Source: an uncultured Sulfolobales archaeon (GTDB taxonomy: Archaea; Thermoproteota; Thermoprotei_A; Sulfolobales; NBVN01). Taken from it: 64,000 bases of DNA. Positions 7,029-14,287 of this stretch are shown here, piece by piece; position 1 is the first letter of the stretch, and each line of letters opens with the position of its first letter. The notes beneath the pieces are model-generated. The model did not search any database. It had not been told where the DNA came from and was given only the letters and a program-made list of their open reading frames with translations. The stretch is taken from positions 29,930-93,929 of the forward strand of contig CALJEN010000003.1 of assembly GCA_938073905.1 (NCBI GenBank), given 5' to 3'. A program made the position numbers and the translations under genes.

Positions 7029-8258
7029 TTGCTGCCGGCAGAGGACGCGGTGGTCGAGGTTATCAAGAGGGCGCTGAGGGAGAGCAGAGTATTCAAGAGC
7101 AGAGAGGCTCTCTCAAGCGACTACATACCGGACAGGCTGCCCCACAGAGAGGAGTACATCAAGAGGTTGGCCGAGCTCCTCTCGCCCCTCTTCAGGGGCG
7201 AGAAGCCCAGCAACGTCCTCGTCTACGGGCTCACGGGAACCGGGAAGACGGCCGTCGTGAAGTACGTGACGATGCGCTTCAGGGAGTACGCGGAGAGGGC
7301 CGGGATCGATGCTTTCAAGTTCGCCTACGTGAACTGCCGCAACGAGGACACCAGCTACAGAGTGCTGCTCAAGATAGGGTCGGACCTCGGGCTCAGGATC
7401 CCGTTCACCGGGCTATCCGTGGCCGAGCTCCACAACAGACTTCGGGACTACCTGGACTCGAAGAGGACGGTCGTGACGGTCGTTCTGGACGAGGTCGACT
7501 TCCTCGTGAAGAAGGTGGGAGACGACCTCCTCTACAGACTGACCAGGATCAACGAGGAGCTGGCTCAGAGCAGCGCGAGCATAGTCGGCATAACCAACGA
7601 CGTGAAGTTCGTGGAGACCCTAGACCCCCGCGTGAGGTCGAGCCTCGGCGAGGTCGAGGTGGTCTTCCCCCCGTACGACGCGCTCCAGCTGGCCGACATA
7701 CTGAGGGAGAGGGCCGCGCTGGCGTTCAGGGAGGGAGTCCTCGAGGAGGGAGTGATAGAGTACTGCGCCTCCGCGGCGGCCAGGGAGCACGGGGACGCTA
7801 GGAGGGCCTTAGACCTGCTCAGGCTCGCGGGGGAGATAGCGGAGCGCGAGGGGTCTCCCAGGGTGGGCGTGGAGCACGCCAGGAAGGCCAGGGAGGAGCT
7901 GGAGGTGAACGCTGCGGCGGAGGTCGTCCGGACACTGCCCCACCACGGCAAGCTAGTCCTCCTGACCCTGGCAGCCATGGGCGGCTTCGCCGAGAGCACC
8001 GGCAACCTCTACCTGACCTACAGGAAGGTGTGCGAGGCCTTCGGGATCGAGCCCCTGACCCAGAGGAGGGTCGGCGACATCGTTAGCGAGCTCGACATGC
8101 TCGGAGTCCTGACGTCCAGGGTCGTCAGTCGGGGTCGGTACGGGAAGACTAGGGAGGTGAGCCTGGGGGTAGACCCCGGTATCGTAATAAAGGTGCTCAG
8201 CTCGGATACCAGGTTCGGGGAGTATGTTAGGCTGCTCAAGGTTGGCGGGAATAGATGA
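7029..8258 (+). CDS. orc1/cdc6: Orc1/Cdc6 replication initiator
   Basis: 409 residues. An AAA+ domain with Walker A GLTGTGKT (67-74), Walker B VVLDEVDFL (about 156), sensor 1 GITNDV and sensor 2 GDARRALDLLRLAGE is followed by a C-terminal winged-helix domain (about 310-400) that binds origin DNA. It recognises replication origins and recruits MCM. TTG start. The 277 bases upstream (6752-7028) contain no canonical origin recognition box that I can see, but include CCCGAG-CT-CTCGGG (6885-6898). The next gene overlaps its 3' end. Confidence 0.94.
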   Translation: MLPAEDAVVEVIKRALRESRVFKSREALSSDYIPDRLPHREEYIKRLAELLSPLFRGEKPSNVLVYGLTGTGKTAVVKYVTMRFREYAERAGIDAFKFAYVNCRNEDTSYRVLLKIGSDLGLRIPFTGLSVAELHNRLRDYLDSKRTVVTVVLDEVDFLVKKVGDDLLYRLTRINEELAQSSASIVGITNDVKFVETLDPRVRSSLGEVEVVFPPYDALQLADILRERAALAFREGVLEEGVIEYCASAAAREHGDARRALDLLRLAGEIAEREGSPRVGVEHARKAREELEVNAAAEVVRTLPHHGKLVLLTLAAMGGFAESTGNLYLTYRKVCEAFGIEPLTQRRVGDIVSELDMLGVLTSRVVSRGRYGKTREVSLGVDPGIVIKVLSSDTRFGEYVRLLKVGGNR

Positions 8259-8817
8259 CGGCTTCTTCCCCCCGGACTACAAGAGGCTGAAGCTGAAGAC
8301 GTTTCTAGTGGGCACCCTCTACCTGGGGAGGAGGCCCGCGGGCATCAAGGTGAGGACGGTCACCGTCGACGGGACCGACGGGACTGAGAAGGCCCTCGAG
8401 ATACTCAGGGGTCTGGGAGGAGCCGACGCGGTCTTCCTAGACGGGGTCACCGTGGCCGGCTTCAACGTAATAGAACCGGACTCCCTGCTCGAGCTCGCCA
8501 GGTCCGTGGTGGTGGTCTACAAGTTCGAGCCGGACGTGAGGAAGATAGAGAGAGCCCTCAGACTCCACTTCCCCGACTGGGAGAGAAGGTACGAGGTGAT
8601 ACTCAAAGCGTACGCGAGGTCAGGCCTCGTGGAGACCAGGTGGAAGACGATGAGGGTGGCGGTCTTCGGTGATGCTGGCATCGACGTCGGTGAGCTGGTA
8701 TCGTATACCCAGCTGGTGTCGCCTACGCCGGAGCCCCTCAGGGTCTCGGACGCCATCGCCTCGGCTCTCTCTAGGAGTGCTCTACTGAGCAACCTTCTCG
8801 GCAGGGCAGTCGAGTGA
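8224..8817 (+). CDS. DUF99 / UPF0215 family protein, putative endonuclease dU
   Basis: 197 residues. The signature AGIDDGFFPPDYKRLKLKTFLVG (in part, from residue 8) and DAVFLDGVTVAGFN define DUF99, a family reported in archaea as a uracil-directed DNA endonuclease; I recall that assignment and did not check it. Two starts are possible: ATG 8224 (35-base overlap with orc1/cdc6) and TTG 8242, which begins right at the conserved LAGIDDG. The tight overlap means it is translated with the replication initiator, which suits a repair role at replication. Confidence 0.8.
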   Translation: MLGCSRLAGIDDGFFPPDYKRLKLKTFLVGTLYLGRRPAGIKVRTVTVDGTDGTEKALEILRGLGGADAVFLDGVTVAGFNVIEPDSLLELARSVVVVYKFEPDVRKIERALRLHFPDWERRYEVILKAYARSGLVETRWKTMRVAVFGDAGIDVGELVSYTQLVSPTPEPLRVSDAIASALSRSALLSNLLGRAVE

Positions 8818-8851
8818 GCCGCCGAGGTCGCCCTCCGCACCTGATGCCCGG

Positions 8852-9442
8852 CTACAGCACCTCCTCCGCGGGGAACTCTTCGACTATCTTGCGCAGAGCG
8901 CCGACGTCCTCGAGCTTCCTGTGGATGTTCTGGACTGCTTGGACTACCTCCTCCTCGCTCTTCGCCCCGGTTATGACCATCTTGCCGCTGCTGAAGATCA
9001 GGAGGACGACGCGCGGGTCGTTCATCTTGTGGATGAGCCCGGGGAACTGCTCGGGCTCGTACATCACGTTGTCCAGGTACTCCGCCGCTATCTCCAGGTT
9101 GACCTCGGTGTTCAGGTTCGCGGAGGCAACGACGTTCTGTATCTGTATCCTAGGCTTTCCGGTAACGATGATCCCGTGCCTGTAGAAGAGCCTGAGTATC
9201 CTCTTGAACCCCTTGATGAGGGACTCGGTCTTCTTGGCACCGGTTATCACCATCTTGCCCGTCCCGAAGACCAGGGCGGTGAGCTTGGGGTTGTCGAGCC
9301 TCAGGACGAGCCCGGGGAACTCCTCCGGGTCGTACTCGACGTTGGGTATGGACCTGGCTATGGCGTTCAGGTCGAGGCCCTGGTCAAGAGTGGCCGTGGC
9401 AACTATGTTCTCGATCTTAATCAGAGGGGTAACTTTGCTCAT
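8852..9442 (-). CDS. tbp: TATA-box-binding protein
   Basis: 196 residues with the two direct TBP repeats, roughly 5-95 and 96-185. Each carries the pattern I-x-N-x-V-A-[ST]-A, then EFPGL, then an [FI]xx[GS]GKMVITGAK block ([24 protein letters not shown]). It nucleates the transcription preinitiation complex with TFB. The C-terminal tail is acidic (EEFPAEEVL), as common in archaea. Its own promoter, GTTTATAAAC at 9474-9483, is 30 to 40 bases upstream. Confidence 0.97.
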   Translation of the reverse strand: MSKVTPLIKIENIVATATLDQGLDLNAIARSIPNVEYDPEEFPGLVLRLDNPKLTALVFGTGKMVITGAKKTESLIKGFKRILRLFYRHGIIVTGKPRIQIQNVVASANLNTEVNLEIAAEYLDNVMYEPEQFPGLIHKMNDPRVVLLIFSSGKMVITGAKSEEEVVQAVQNIHRKLEDVGALRKIVEEFPAEEVL

Positions 9443-9473
9443 AGCGCCGCACCCTAGGTAGCGGTCTAATAAA

Positions 9474-9483
9474 GTTTATAAAC
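9474..9483 (-). promoter_or_regulatory. TATA box of the TBP gene
   Basis: GTTTATAAAC is a perfect palindrome about 32 bases upstream of the TBP ATG on the minus strand. Being bound by TBP itself, it allows autoregulation in principle; that is inference. Confidence 0.55.
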
Positions 9484-9668
9484 GCGGCGATCTCCCTGGG
9501 CCCCCAGGAGGTCCCAAAGGCGGGGAAGGAGGCGTCTCCTTGACCGTGACTTTGGTTGTCCGTGCCTCGGGCCCGGGAACCGAGCTCTTTGCGGAGGCCG
9601 GCTTCACGCGATCCCGCTCCTCCGAAGCCTTCGTTCCGGCTCACAGCCCGTTATAAGCGGCATAGGGC

Positions 9669-10460
9669 GTGTTCTGCGGGAGTGGGGAGCTGGAGCTAGT
9701 GCCCGGGCTGGAGGTCGTCGGCGAGCTTCCACTGGCCTACTCTAGGAGGCACAAAACGCTGATCCTGGCCGACGTCCACATAGGGTTCGAGGAAGAGGTC
9801 TCCTTGAAGGGAGGTTACGTGCCCCGCTTCCAGCTCAGGAACACCCTGAGGATGATGGAGGAGGCCTTCGGTGAAGTGAGCGCCGAGGCCGTCGTCTTCG
9901 CCGGGGACGTGAAGCACATATTCAGCACCCTGGGCAGGCTGGAGAGGCTAGAGCTGGTTGAGCTCCTGACCTACGTTAAGAAGCACGTCGGGAGGGTCGT
10001 GGTCGTCCGGGGAAACCACGACAACTTCCTGCCCCGGGTCAGGAGGTATGTCGAGTTCGAGATCGTGGACAGCTACCCCATGCCGCCGTACCTGGTAGTG
10101 CACGGTCACAAGCCCCTCGGGGAGGAGCAGCTATCTCAGCAGTGGGAGTACCTCGTCATGGGGCACGAGCACCCGAGCATAGCGCTCAGGGACCCCCTAG
10201 GCGTCGTCGGGAAGTTCTCGTGCTTCCTCGTCGGAAGCATGCCCTCCCTAGGAAGGAGGGTCGTGGTGTTGCCGGCCGTCGGGGTCTACCAGACCGGGTC
10301 GAGGGTGACTCTATCGCGGGACACCTACCTGTCTCCGGTAATAAGGGAGCTCGTGGACGTGGAGGCCATGAGACCCATCGTGATCGGTCCCGACGTCGGA
10401 GTCCTGGAGTTCCCGGAGCTCAGGGAGCTCCACGACGTGATATCCGCTGCCCCGGCTTAG
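9669..10460 (+). CDS. metallophosphoesterase, ICC-like (COG1407)
   Basis: 263 residues of the calcineurin-like phosphoesterase fold. Metal-binding motifs appear in order: ILADVHIGFE (about 33), VFAGDVKH (about 78), VVRGNHDNF (about 115), VVHGHKP and VMGHEHPSI. This arrangement matches archaeal MJ0037-type proteins (COG1407), for which no physiological substrate is established. GTG start directly after a TATA-like TTATAAGCGG near 9651. A stand-alone gene. Confidence 0.85.
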   Translation: MFCGSGELELVPGLEVVGELPLAYSRRHKTLILADVHIGFEEEVSLKGGYVPRFQLRNTLRMMEEAFGEVSAEAVVFAGDVKHIFSTLGRLERLELVELLTYVKKHVGRVVVVRGNHDNFLPRVRRYVEFEIVDSYPMPPYLVVHGHKPLGEEQLSQQWEYLVMGHEHPSIALRDPLGVVGKFSCFLVGSMPSLGRRVVVLPAVGVYQTGSRVTLSRDTYLSPVIRELVDVEAMRPIVIGPDVGVLEFPELRELHDVISAAPA

Positions 10461-10743
10461 ACCTCGCGCTCCACAGGGCTCGCCTTTGCCGACCCGGAGG
10501 CTCGCGGAGAGGCTTTCGAGGCGAGAGGCTCCGCCCACGTGCCCTAGGGGCCTATGCCCGTCCGGACTCAGCTCTGCCTAGACAACAGTTTCAAATTAGG
10601 TATCGATGGGTGCTCCCCGAAGACCTGCTCCGGGTATCGCGGCAGAGACCCGAGGGGAGCGGTCGCCGCCCGAGGTGGAGTCCCTCGTGATGCGAGAAAC
10701 CGCGGGCTCTCCCGGAGGGGACGGAGCTCGGCGAGGCCTGCCG

Positions 10744-10879
10744 GCGTGCCCGGTTGTGCGGCGGAGCGGGCAGGTCGAGCGGGCGCGAGACACGCGGGGA
10801 TGCTCCACAGCCGCCCCCCGAAGGCCGCTGGGGCCTCCAGGGCCGGGGTGGGACGCGTGGCTACCTATATGCGACAATG
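10744..10879 (+). repeat. tnpB 3'-end relic, copy 3 (tail on + strand)
   Basis: The reverse complement aligns with the copies at 40387-40560 and 42049-42230: shared are TGCCCGGTTGTG (against TGCCCGGTATGT), the GATGCTCCA...CCCCGAAGG block, GCCTCCAGGGCCGGGGTGG, and the terminal GCGACAATGG. Frameshifts have destroyed the reading frame seen in copies 1 and 2. It is the only copy in this orientation. Confidence 0.6.
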
Positions 10880-11074
10880 GTCTCTGCCGCTCCCGGGAAC
10901 CTCCGCGGAGCCCTCGAAAGAGGAGCAGCGGGCGCCGACCGCGGAGCAAGGTGGTAGTCGAGGCTTCCGGGGATATCAGTGTGAACTAGTGTCTTCACCT
11001 CTCCAAGGCTGCCCACTTCATCATCCGGATCCAGTGGCGTCTGGAGCTAATAACTCTTTATCCTCCTCACAAGA

Positions 11075-11083
11075 TATTTATAT
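11075..11083 (+). promoter_or_regulatory. TATA box of the ABC ATPase operon
   Basis: TATTTATAT in an AT-rich patch 33 to 50 bases before the candidate starts GTG 11116 and ATG 11125. Confidence 0.55.
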
Positions 11084-11124
11084 GCTCTGCCGGCTAGTCT
11101 CCCCGGACCAGCGCGGTGTTAGGG

Positions 11125-12087
11125 ATGTCCTCGAGCCTGCTCGAGGTAAAAGACCTGCGGATATACTACTACACGCTAACTGGGATAGTAAAAGCGGTCG
11201 ACGGAGTGAGCTTCACGATGGCGGAGGGTGAGGTCCTCGGCATAGCCGGGGAGTCGGGGTGCGGCAAGTCGACCCTGGGCTACGGTCTCCTTGGCCTTGT
11301 CCCACCCCCAGGGAAAATCGTGGGCGGGTCCATCGTTTTAGACAAGACGGACCTCACAAAGCTAAAGCCCTCCGAGCTCAGGAGAGTGAGGTGGACCAGG
11401 GTCAGCATGGTCTTCCAGGGAGCTATGAACGCGCTCAACCCCGTCTACACCGTGGGGCACCAGCTGGCCGAGCCCCTAGTGCTGCACAGAGGCCTGAGCG
11501 TGAAGGCGGCGCTGGACGTGGCTGCCGATATGGTCAAGAAGGTCGGGCTAACGCCCGACGTCCTGAGGAGGTACCCTCACGAGCTGAGCGGGGGGATGAA
11601 GCAGAGGGTCATGATAGCCATGGCGCTGCTGCTGAGGCCCAGGCTAGTGATAGCCGACGAGCCCACTACGGCGCTCGACGTCGTGATCCAGGCCCAGATA
11701 ATGAACTTGTTTAAGGAGCTCAGGAGAGTCGAGAGGAACGCCATGATACTCATAACCCACGACCTGAGCCTGATAGCCGAGATAGCGGACAGGACTAGCG
11801 TGATGTACGCGGGGAAGATGGTCGAGATAGGCAGCTCGGACACCGTGTTCGGGAGCCCGCTCCACCCGTACACGCAGGGGCTCCTCAGGAGCATCCCGAG
11901 GCTGAGGGGCAAGGAGAAGATCACGTGGATACCGGGAGTCCCGCCGGACCTCAGGGTACCGCCTCCGGGCTGCAGGTTCCACCCGAGGTGCCCGTACGCG
12001 ATGGACGTCTGCAGGTCCGAGGAGCCTCCGGAGGTCGAGGTGGAGAAGGGGCACAAGGTCTCCTGCTGGCTCTACGCCAAGAGGTGA
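11125..12087 (+). CDS. oligopeptide/dipeptide ABC transporter ATP-binding protein, DppD type
   Basis: 320 residues from ATG 11125 (GTG 11116 is possible). Walker A GESGCGKSTLG, Q-loop MVFQGAMNALNP, signature LSGGMKQRV, Walker B LVIADEPTTALDV and switch H-loop ITHD are all present. The C-terminal oligo_HPY extension (PPGCRFHPRCPYAMDVC, then SCWLY) is typical of the Opp/Dpp family and binds an Fe-S cluster in some members. It powers peptide or sugar import with a DppF-type partner encoded 4 bases downstream. No permease or solute-binding protein gene is nearby. The last 124 bases are identical to those of the partner gene. Confidence 0.93.
   Translation: MSSSLLEVKDLRIYYYTLTGIVKAVDGVSFTMAEGEVLGIAGESGCGKSTLGYGLLGLVPPPGKIVGGSIVLDKTDLTKLKPSELRRVRWTRVSMVFQGAMNALNPVYTVGHQLAEPLVLHRGLSVKAALDVAADMVKKVGLTPDVLRRYPHELSGGMKQRVMIAMALLLRPRLVIADEPTTALDVVIQAQIMNLFKELRRVERNAMILITHDLSLIAEIADRTSVMYAGKMVEIGSSDTVFGSPLHPYTQGLLRSIPRLRGKEKITWIPGVPPDLRVPPPGCRFHPRCPYAMDVCRSEEPPEVEVEKGHKVSCWLYAKR
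11962..12085 (+). repeat. 124-base perfect repeat, copy 1 (3' end of dppD-type gene)
   Basis: Identical base for base to 13022-13145. It encodes the last 41 residues (PPGCRFHPRCPYAMD through LYAKR) and ends one base before the genes diverge (GAGGTGA against GAGGTAG). Confidence 0.97.
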
Positions 12088-12091
12088 GAGC

Positions 12092-13147
12092 ATGCAGCCC
12101 AAGCTCTTGGTCGAGGAAGCCTACAAGTACTTCCCGCTGAGGAGATCCCTAAGCGAGATCCTGACGTTCAAAGCGCACAGGTACGTCAGGGCCGTGGACG
12201 GGGTCAGCTTCACAATCAACGAGGGCGAGATATACTGCCTCGCGGGGGAGTCGGGGTGCGGTAAGACCACGACCGGCAGGCTCATAGTCAGGCTCATAGA
12301 CTTCACATCCGGCAGAGCTCTCTACATGCCGAAGAAGGAGGTGCTCTCGGAGATACCGCCTGAGTTCCTGATCGACGGCAAGTACGTTAACCTGGCCAGC
12401 GATCTACCCAGGCACGTAGACAAGCTCCTGAGGAGGGACGTCCAGATAATCTTCCAGGACCCGTATGGGTCCCTCAACCCGAGGATGAGGATCTACGACA
12501 TCCTGAAGGAGCCCCTGGACATACACGGGATAGGCTCTACCGAGGACGAGCGGAGGGAGGCCGTGTTCAGGACTCTGGAGGAGGTGAAGCTCACTCCTCC
12601 CGAGGAGTTCGCCGAGAGGTACCCGCACATGCTCTCCGGCGGGCAGAGGCAGAGGATAGCCGTGGCCAGGGCTCTCATACTCAACCCGTCCCTGGTCGTG
12701 GCCGACGAGCCGGTCAGCATGCTCGACGTCTCGATAAGGGCCGAGATACTCCAGCTGATGCTGGACTTGAAGGCCACGAGGAACCTCACCTACGTGTTCA
12801 TAACCCACGACCTAGCCGTGGCGGCCTACGTCTGCAACAACATAGCGATAATGTACCTGGGCAAGATCGTCGAGAAGGGCCCCATAGACGTCGTAGTAAA
12901 CAGCCCCCAGCACCCGTACGCCAAGGCCCTGATAGCAGCCGTCCCGGAGCCCGACCCGAGGAACAGGTTCAAGATGAGGGAGCTCCCGATAATCGGCGAA
13001 ATACCCAGCGCTGCGAACATACCTCCGGGCTGCAGGTTCCACCCGAGGTGCCCGTACGCGATGGACGTCTGCAGGTCCGAGGAGCCTCCGGAGGTCGAGG
13101 TGGAGAAGGGGCACAAGGTCTCCTGCTGGCTCTACGCCAAGAGGTAG
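12092..13147 (+). CDS. oligopeptide/dipeptide ABC transporter ATP-binding protein, DppF type
   Basis: 351 residues. Walker A GESGCGKTTTGR, Q-loop IIFQDPYGSLNPRM, signature LSGGQRQRIAVARAL, Walker B LVVADEPVSMLDV and H-loop ITHD. An insertion after the Walker A helix (about 75-105, MPKKEVLSEIPPEFLIDG) is longer than in bacterial DppF but occurs in archaeal homologues. The oligo_HPY tail is the exact copy of the DppD-type tail. It forms the ATPase heterodimer with the preceding gene; the membrane subunits must be encoded elsewhere. Confidence 0.93.
   Translation: MQPKLLVEEAYKYFPLRRSLSEILTFKAHRYVRAVDGVSFTINEGEIYCLAGESGCGKTTTGRLIVRLIDFTSGRALYMPKKEVLSEIPPEFLIDGKYVNLASDLPRHVDKLLRRDVQIIFQDPYGSLNPRMRIYDILKEPLDIHGIGSTEDERREAVFRTLEEVKLTPPEEFAERYPHMLSGGQRQRIAVARALILNPSLVVADEPVSMLDVSIRAEILQLMLDLKATRNLTYVFITHDLAVAAYVCNNIAIMYLGKIVEKGPIDVVVNSPQHPYAKALIAAVPEPDPRNRFKMRELPIIGEIPSAANIPPGCRFHPRCPYAMDVCRSEEPPEVEVEKGHKVSCWLYAKR
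13022..13145 (+). repeat. 124-base perfect repeat, copy 2 (3' end of dppF-type gene)
   Basis: Second copy of the repeat at 11962-12085, same strand and same reading frame, 1060 bases downstream. The rest of the two genes is only family-level similar, so the identity is local. Confidence 0.97.
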
Positions 13148-13156
13148 CGGATCCGT

Positions 13157-13188
13157 ACAGTTTGTGTAAAGTTTCTTAGACAAACTGT
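13157..13188. promoter_or_regulatory. inverted repeat upstream of the HMG-CoA synthase promoter
   Basis: ACAGTTTGT (13157-13165) and ACAAACTGT (13180-13188) are perfect 9-base arms around a 14-base spacer. The right arm ends 5 bases before the TATA-like GCTTATATAG (13194-13203). The position, just upstream of BRE/TATA, is that of an activator or repressor operator. It also lies 10 bases after the stop of the ABC operon, so a terminator hairpin is an alternative, but the loop is long and there is no T-run. Confidence 0.55.
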
Positions 13189-13193
13189 CGAAA

Positions 13194-13203
13194 GCTTATA
13201 TAG
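13194..13203 (+). promoter_or_regulatory. TATA box of the HMG-CoA synthase operon
   Basis: GCTTATATAG, preceded by a purine-rich CGAAA that could serve as BRE, 31 to 40 bases before the TTG start at 13234. Confidence 0.6.
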
Positions 13204-13233
13204 CTTAGCCCGACTCTGTAGCGGTAACCATCC

Positions 13234-14286
13234 TTGGATGCGGGCATCAGGGGCTGGGGTGCGTACATACCTAGGTTCCGCCTGAGCGCCTCGGAGATCG
13301 CCGCCCTCTGGGGCTACGACGGCAGGTTGCCCAAGGCCCTGGGGATGGCGGAGAAGTCCGTCGCCGAGGAGGACGAAGACGCCGTGACCATGGGCTGGTA
13401 CGCTGCGAGGGTAGCGATGAGGAGGGCGGGGGCGAGCGGTGACGACATAGACGCGGTGTTCTTCGGCACGGAGTCGAAGCCCTACGCGGTGAAGCCCTCG
13501 GCTACGATAGTGGCGGACGCGCTGGGCGTGAAGAGGAGGAAGCTCGCCACGGACTTGGAGTTCGCGTGCAGGGCTGCCGGCGAGGGGATGAGGATCTCGG
13601 TGGGGCTGGTGAAGAGCGGTCTCGCCCGGAACACGCTAGTCATAGGCTCCGACACCGCGCAGGCGAACCCGGGTGACCTCCTGGACTTCACGGCCTCCTC
13701 CGGTGCCGTGGCCTTCGTCGTAGGCCCAGCGGACGGCTCCGCAGCCGCGATAGAGGCTAGCGTGTCCTACGTCACGGACACCCCCGACTTCTGGAGGAGG
13801 GACAGGTCTCCCTACCCGGAGCACGCCGAGATATTCACCGGCGAGCCCGCGTACTTCCACCACATAGTCAGCGCGGCCAGGCTGCTCATGGAGGAGACAG
13901 GCCTCAAGGTAGAGGACTTCGACTACGCGATATTCCACCAGCCCAACGGGAGGTTCCCGCTCCAGGTGGCCAGGATGCTCGGGATACCGCAGGAGAAGGT
14001 GGTTCCCGGGCTCGTCACTCCGTACATCGGGAACACCTACAACGCCTCGGCTCTCCTGGGGCTGGCCAAGCTGCTCGAGGAGGCTCCCCCGAAGAGCAGG
14101 ATACTCCTCGTCACCTTCGGGAGCGGTGCCGGGAGCGACGCCTTCAGCATAGTCGTCCAGGACTCCGCTCCCGAGCTGGCCAAGAGGGGGCCGAGGGTCG
14201 CTGACATGATCAACTCGAGAGTCCAGGTGTCCTACAGCGAGTACAGCAAGTTCAGGGGCCTCCTGCTGAGGAACATCGGTGGTTAG
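13234..14286 (+). CDS. hydroxymethylglutaryl-CoA synthase
   Basis: 350 residues, the usual archaeal length. It condenses acetyl-CoA with acetoacetyl-CoA to HMG-CoA, feeding the mevalonate route to ether-lipid isoprenoids. Visible residues: the general-base glutamate in FFGTES (80), the nucleophilic cysteine in LEFACRAAGEGM (C112) and the acyl-binding histidine in AIFHQPNGRFP (about 236). TTG start behind a clear promoter with an inverted repeat. First gene of a three-gene operon with a thiolase-like protein and a DUF35 protein, the known archaeal complex that channels acetoacetyl-CoA. Confidence 0.94.
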   Translation: MDAGIRGWGAYIPRFRLSASEIAALWGYDGRLPKALGMAEKSVAEEDEDAVTMGWYAARVAMRRAGASGDDIDAVFFGTESKPYAVKPSATIVADALGVKRRKLATDLEFACRAAGEGMRISVGLVKSGLARNTLVIGSDTAQANPGDLLDFTASSGAVAFVVGPADGSAAAIEASVSYVTDTPDFWRRDRSPYPEHAEIFTGEPAYFHHIVSAARLLMEETGLKVEDFDYAIFHQPNGRFPLQVARMLGIPQEKVVPGLVTPYIGNTYNASALLGLAKLLEEAPPKSRILLVTFGSGAGSDAFSIVVQDSAPELAKRGPRVADMINSRVQVSYSEYSKFRGLLLRNIGG

Positions 14287-14287
14287 G

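Larger units (their letters stand above)
10461..11115. other. 655-base gap with no supported gene; holds a tnpB-tail relic
   Basis: Several overlapping frames are open only because the region is GC-rich. The identifiable contents are a remnant of a transposon-encoded tnpB 3' end (10744-10879) and the promoter of the ABC ATPase genes (TATTTATAT, 11075-11083). A short AT patch near 10585-10600 has no gene after it. Confidence 0.5.

Noticed and set aside
10554..11231. Overlapping + strand frames upstream of the ABC genes
   Set aside because: They cross the tnpB-tail relic and the promoter and show no conserved pattern.
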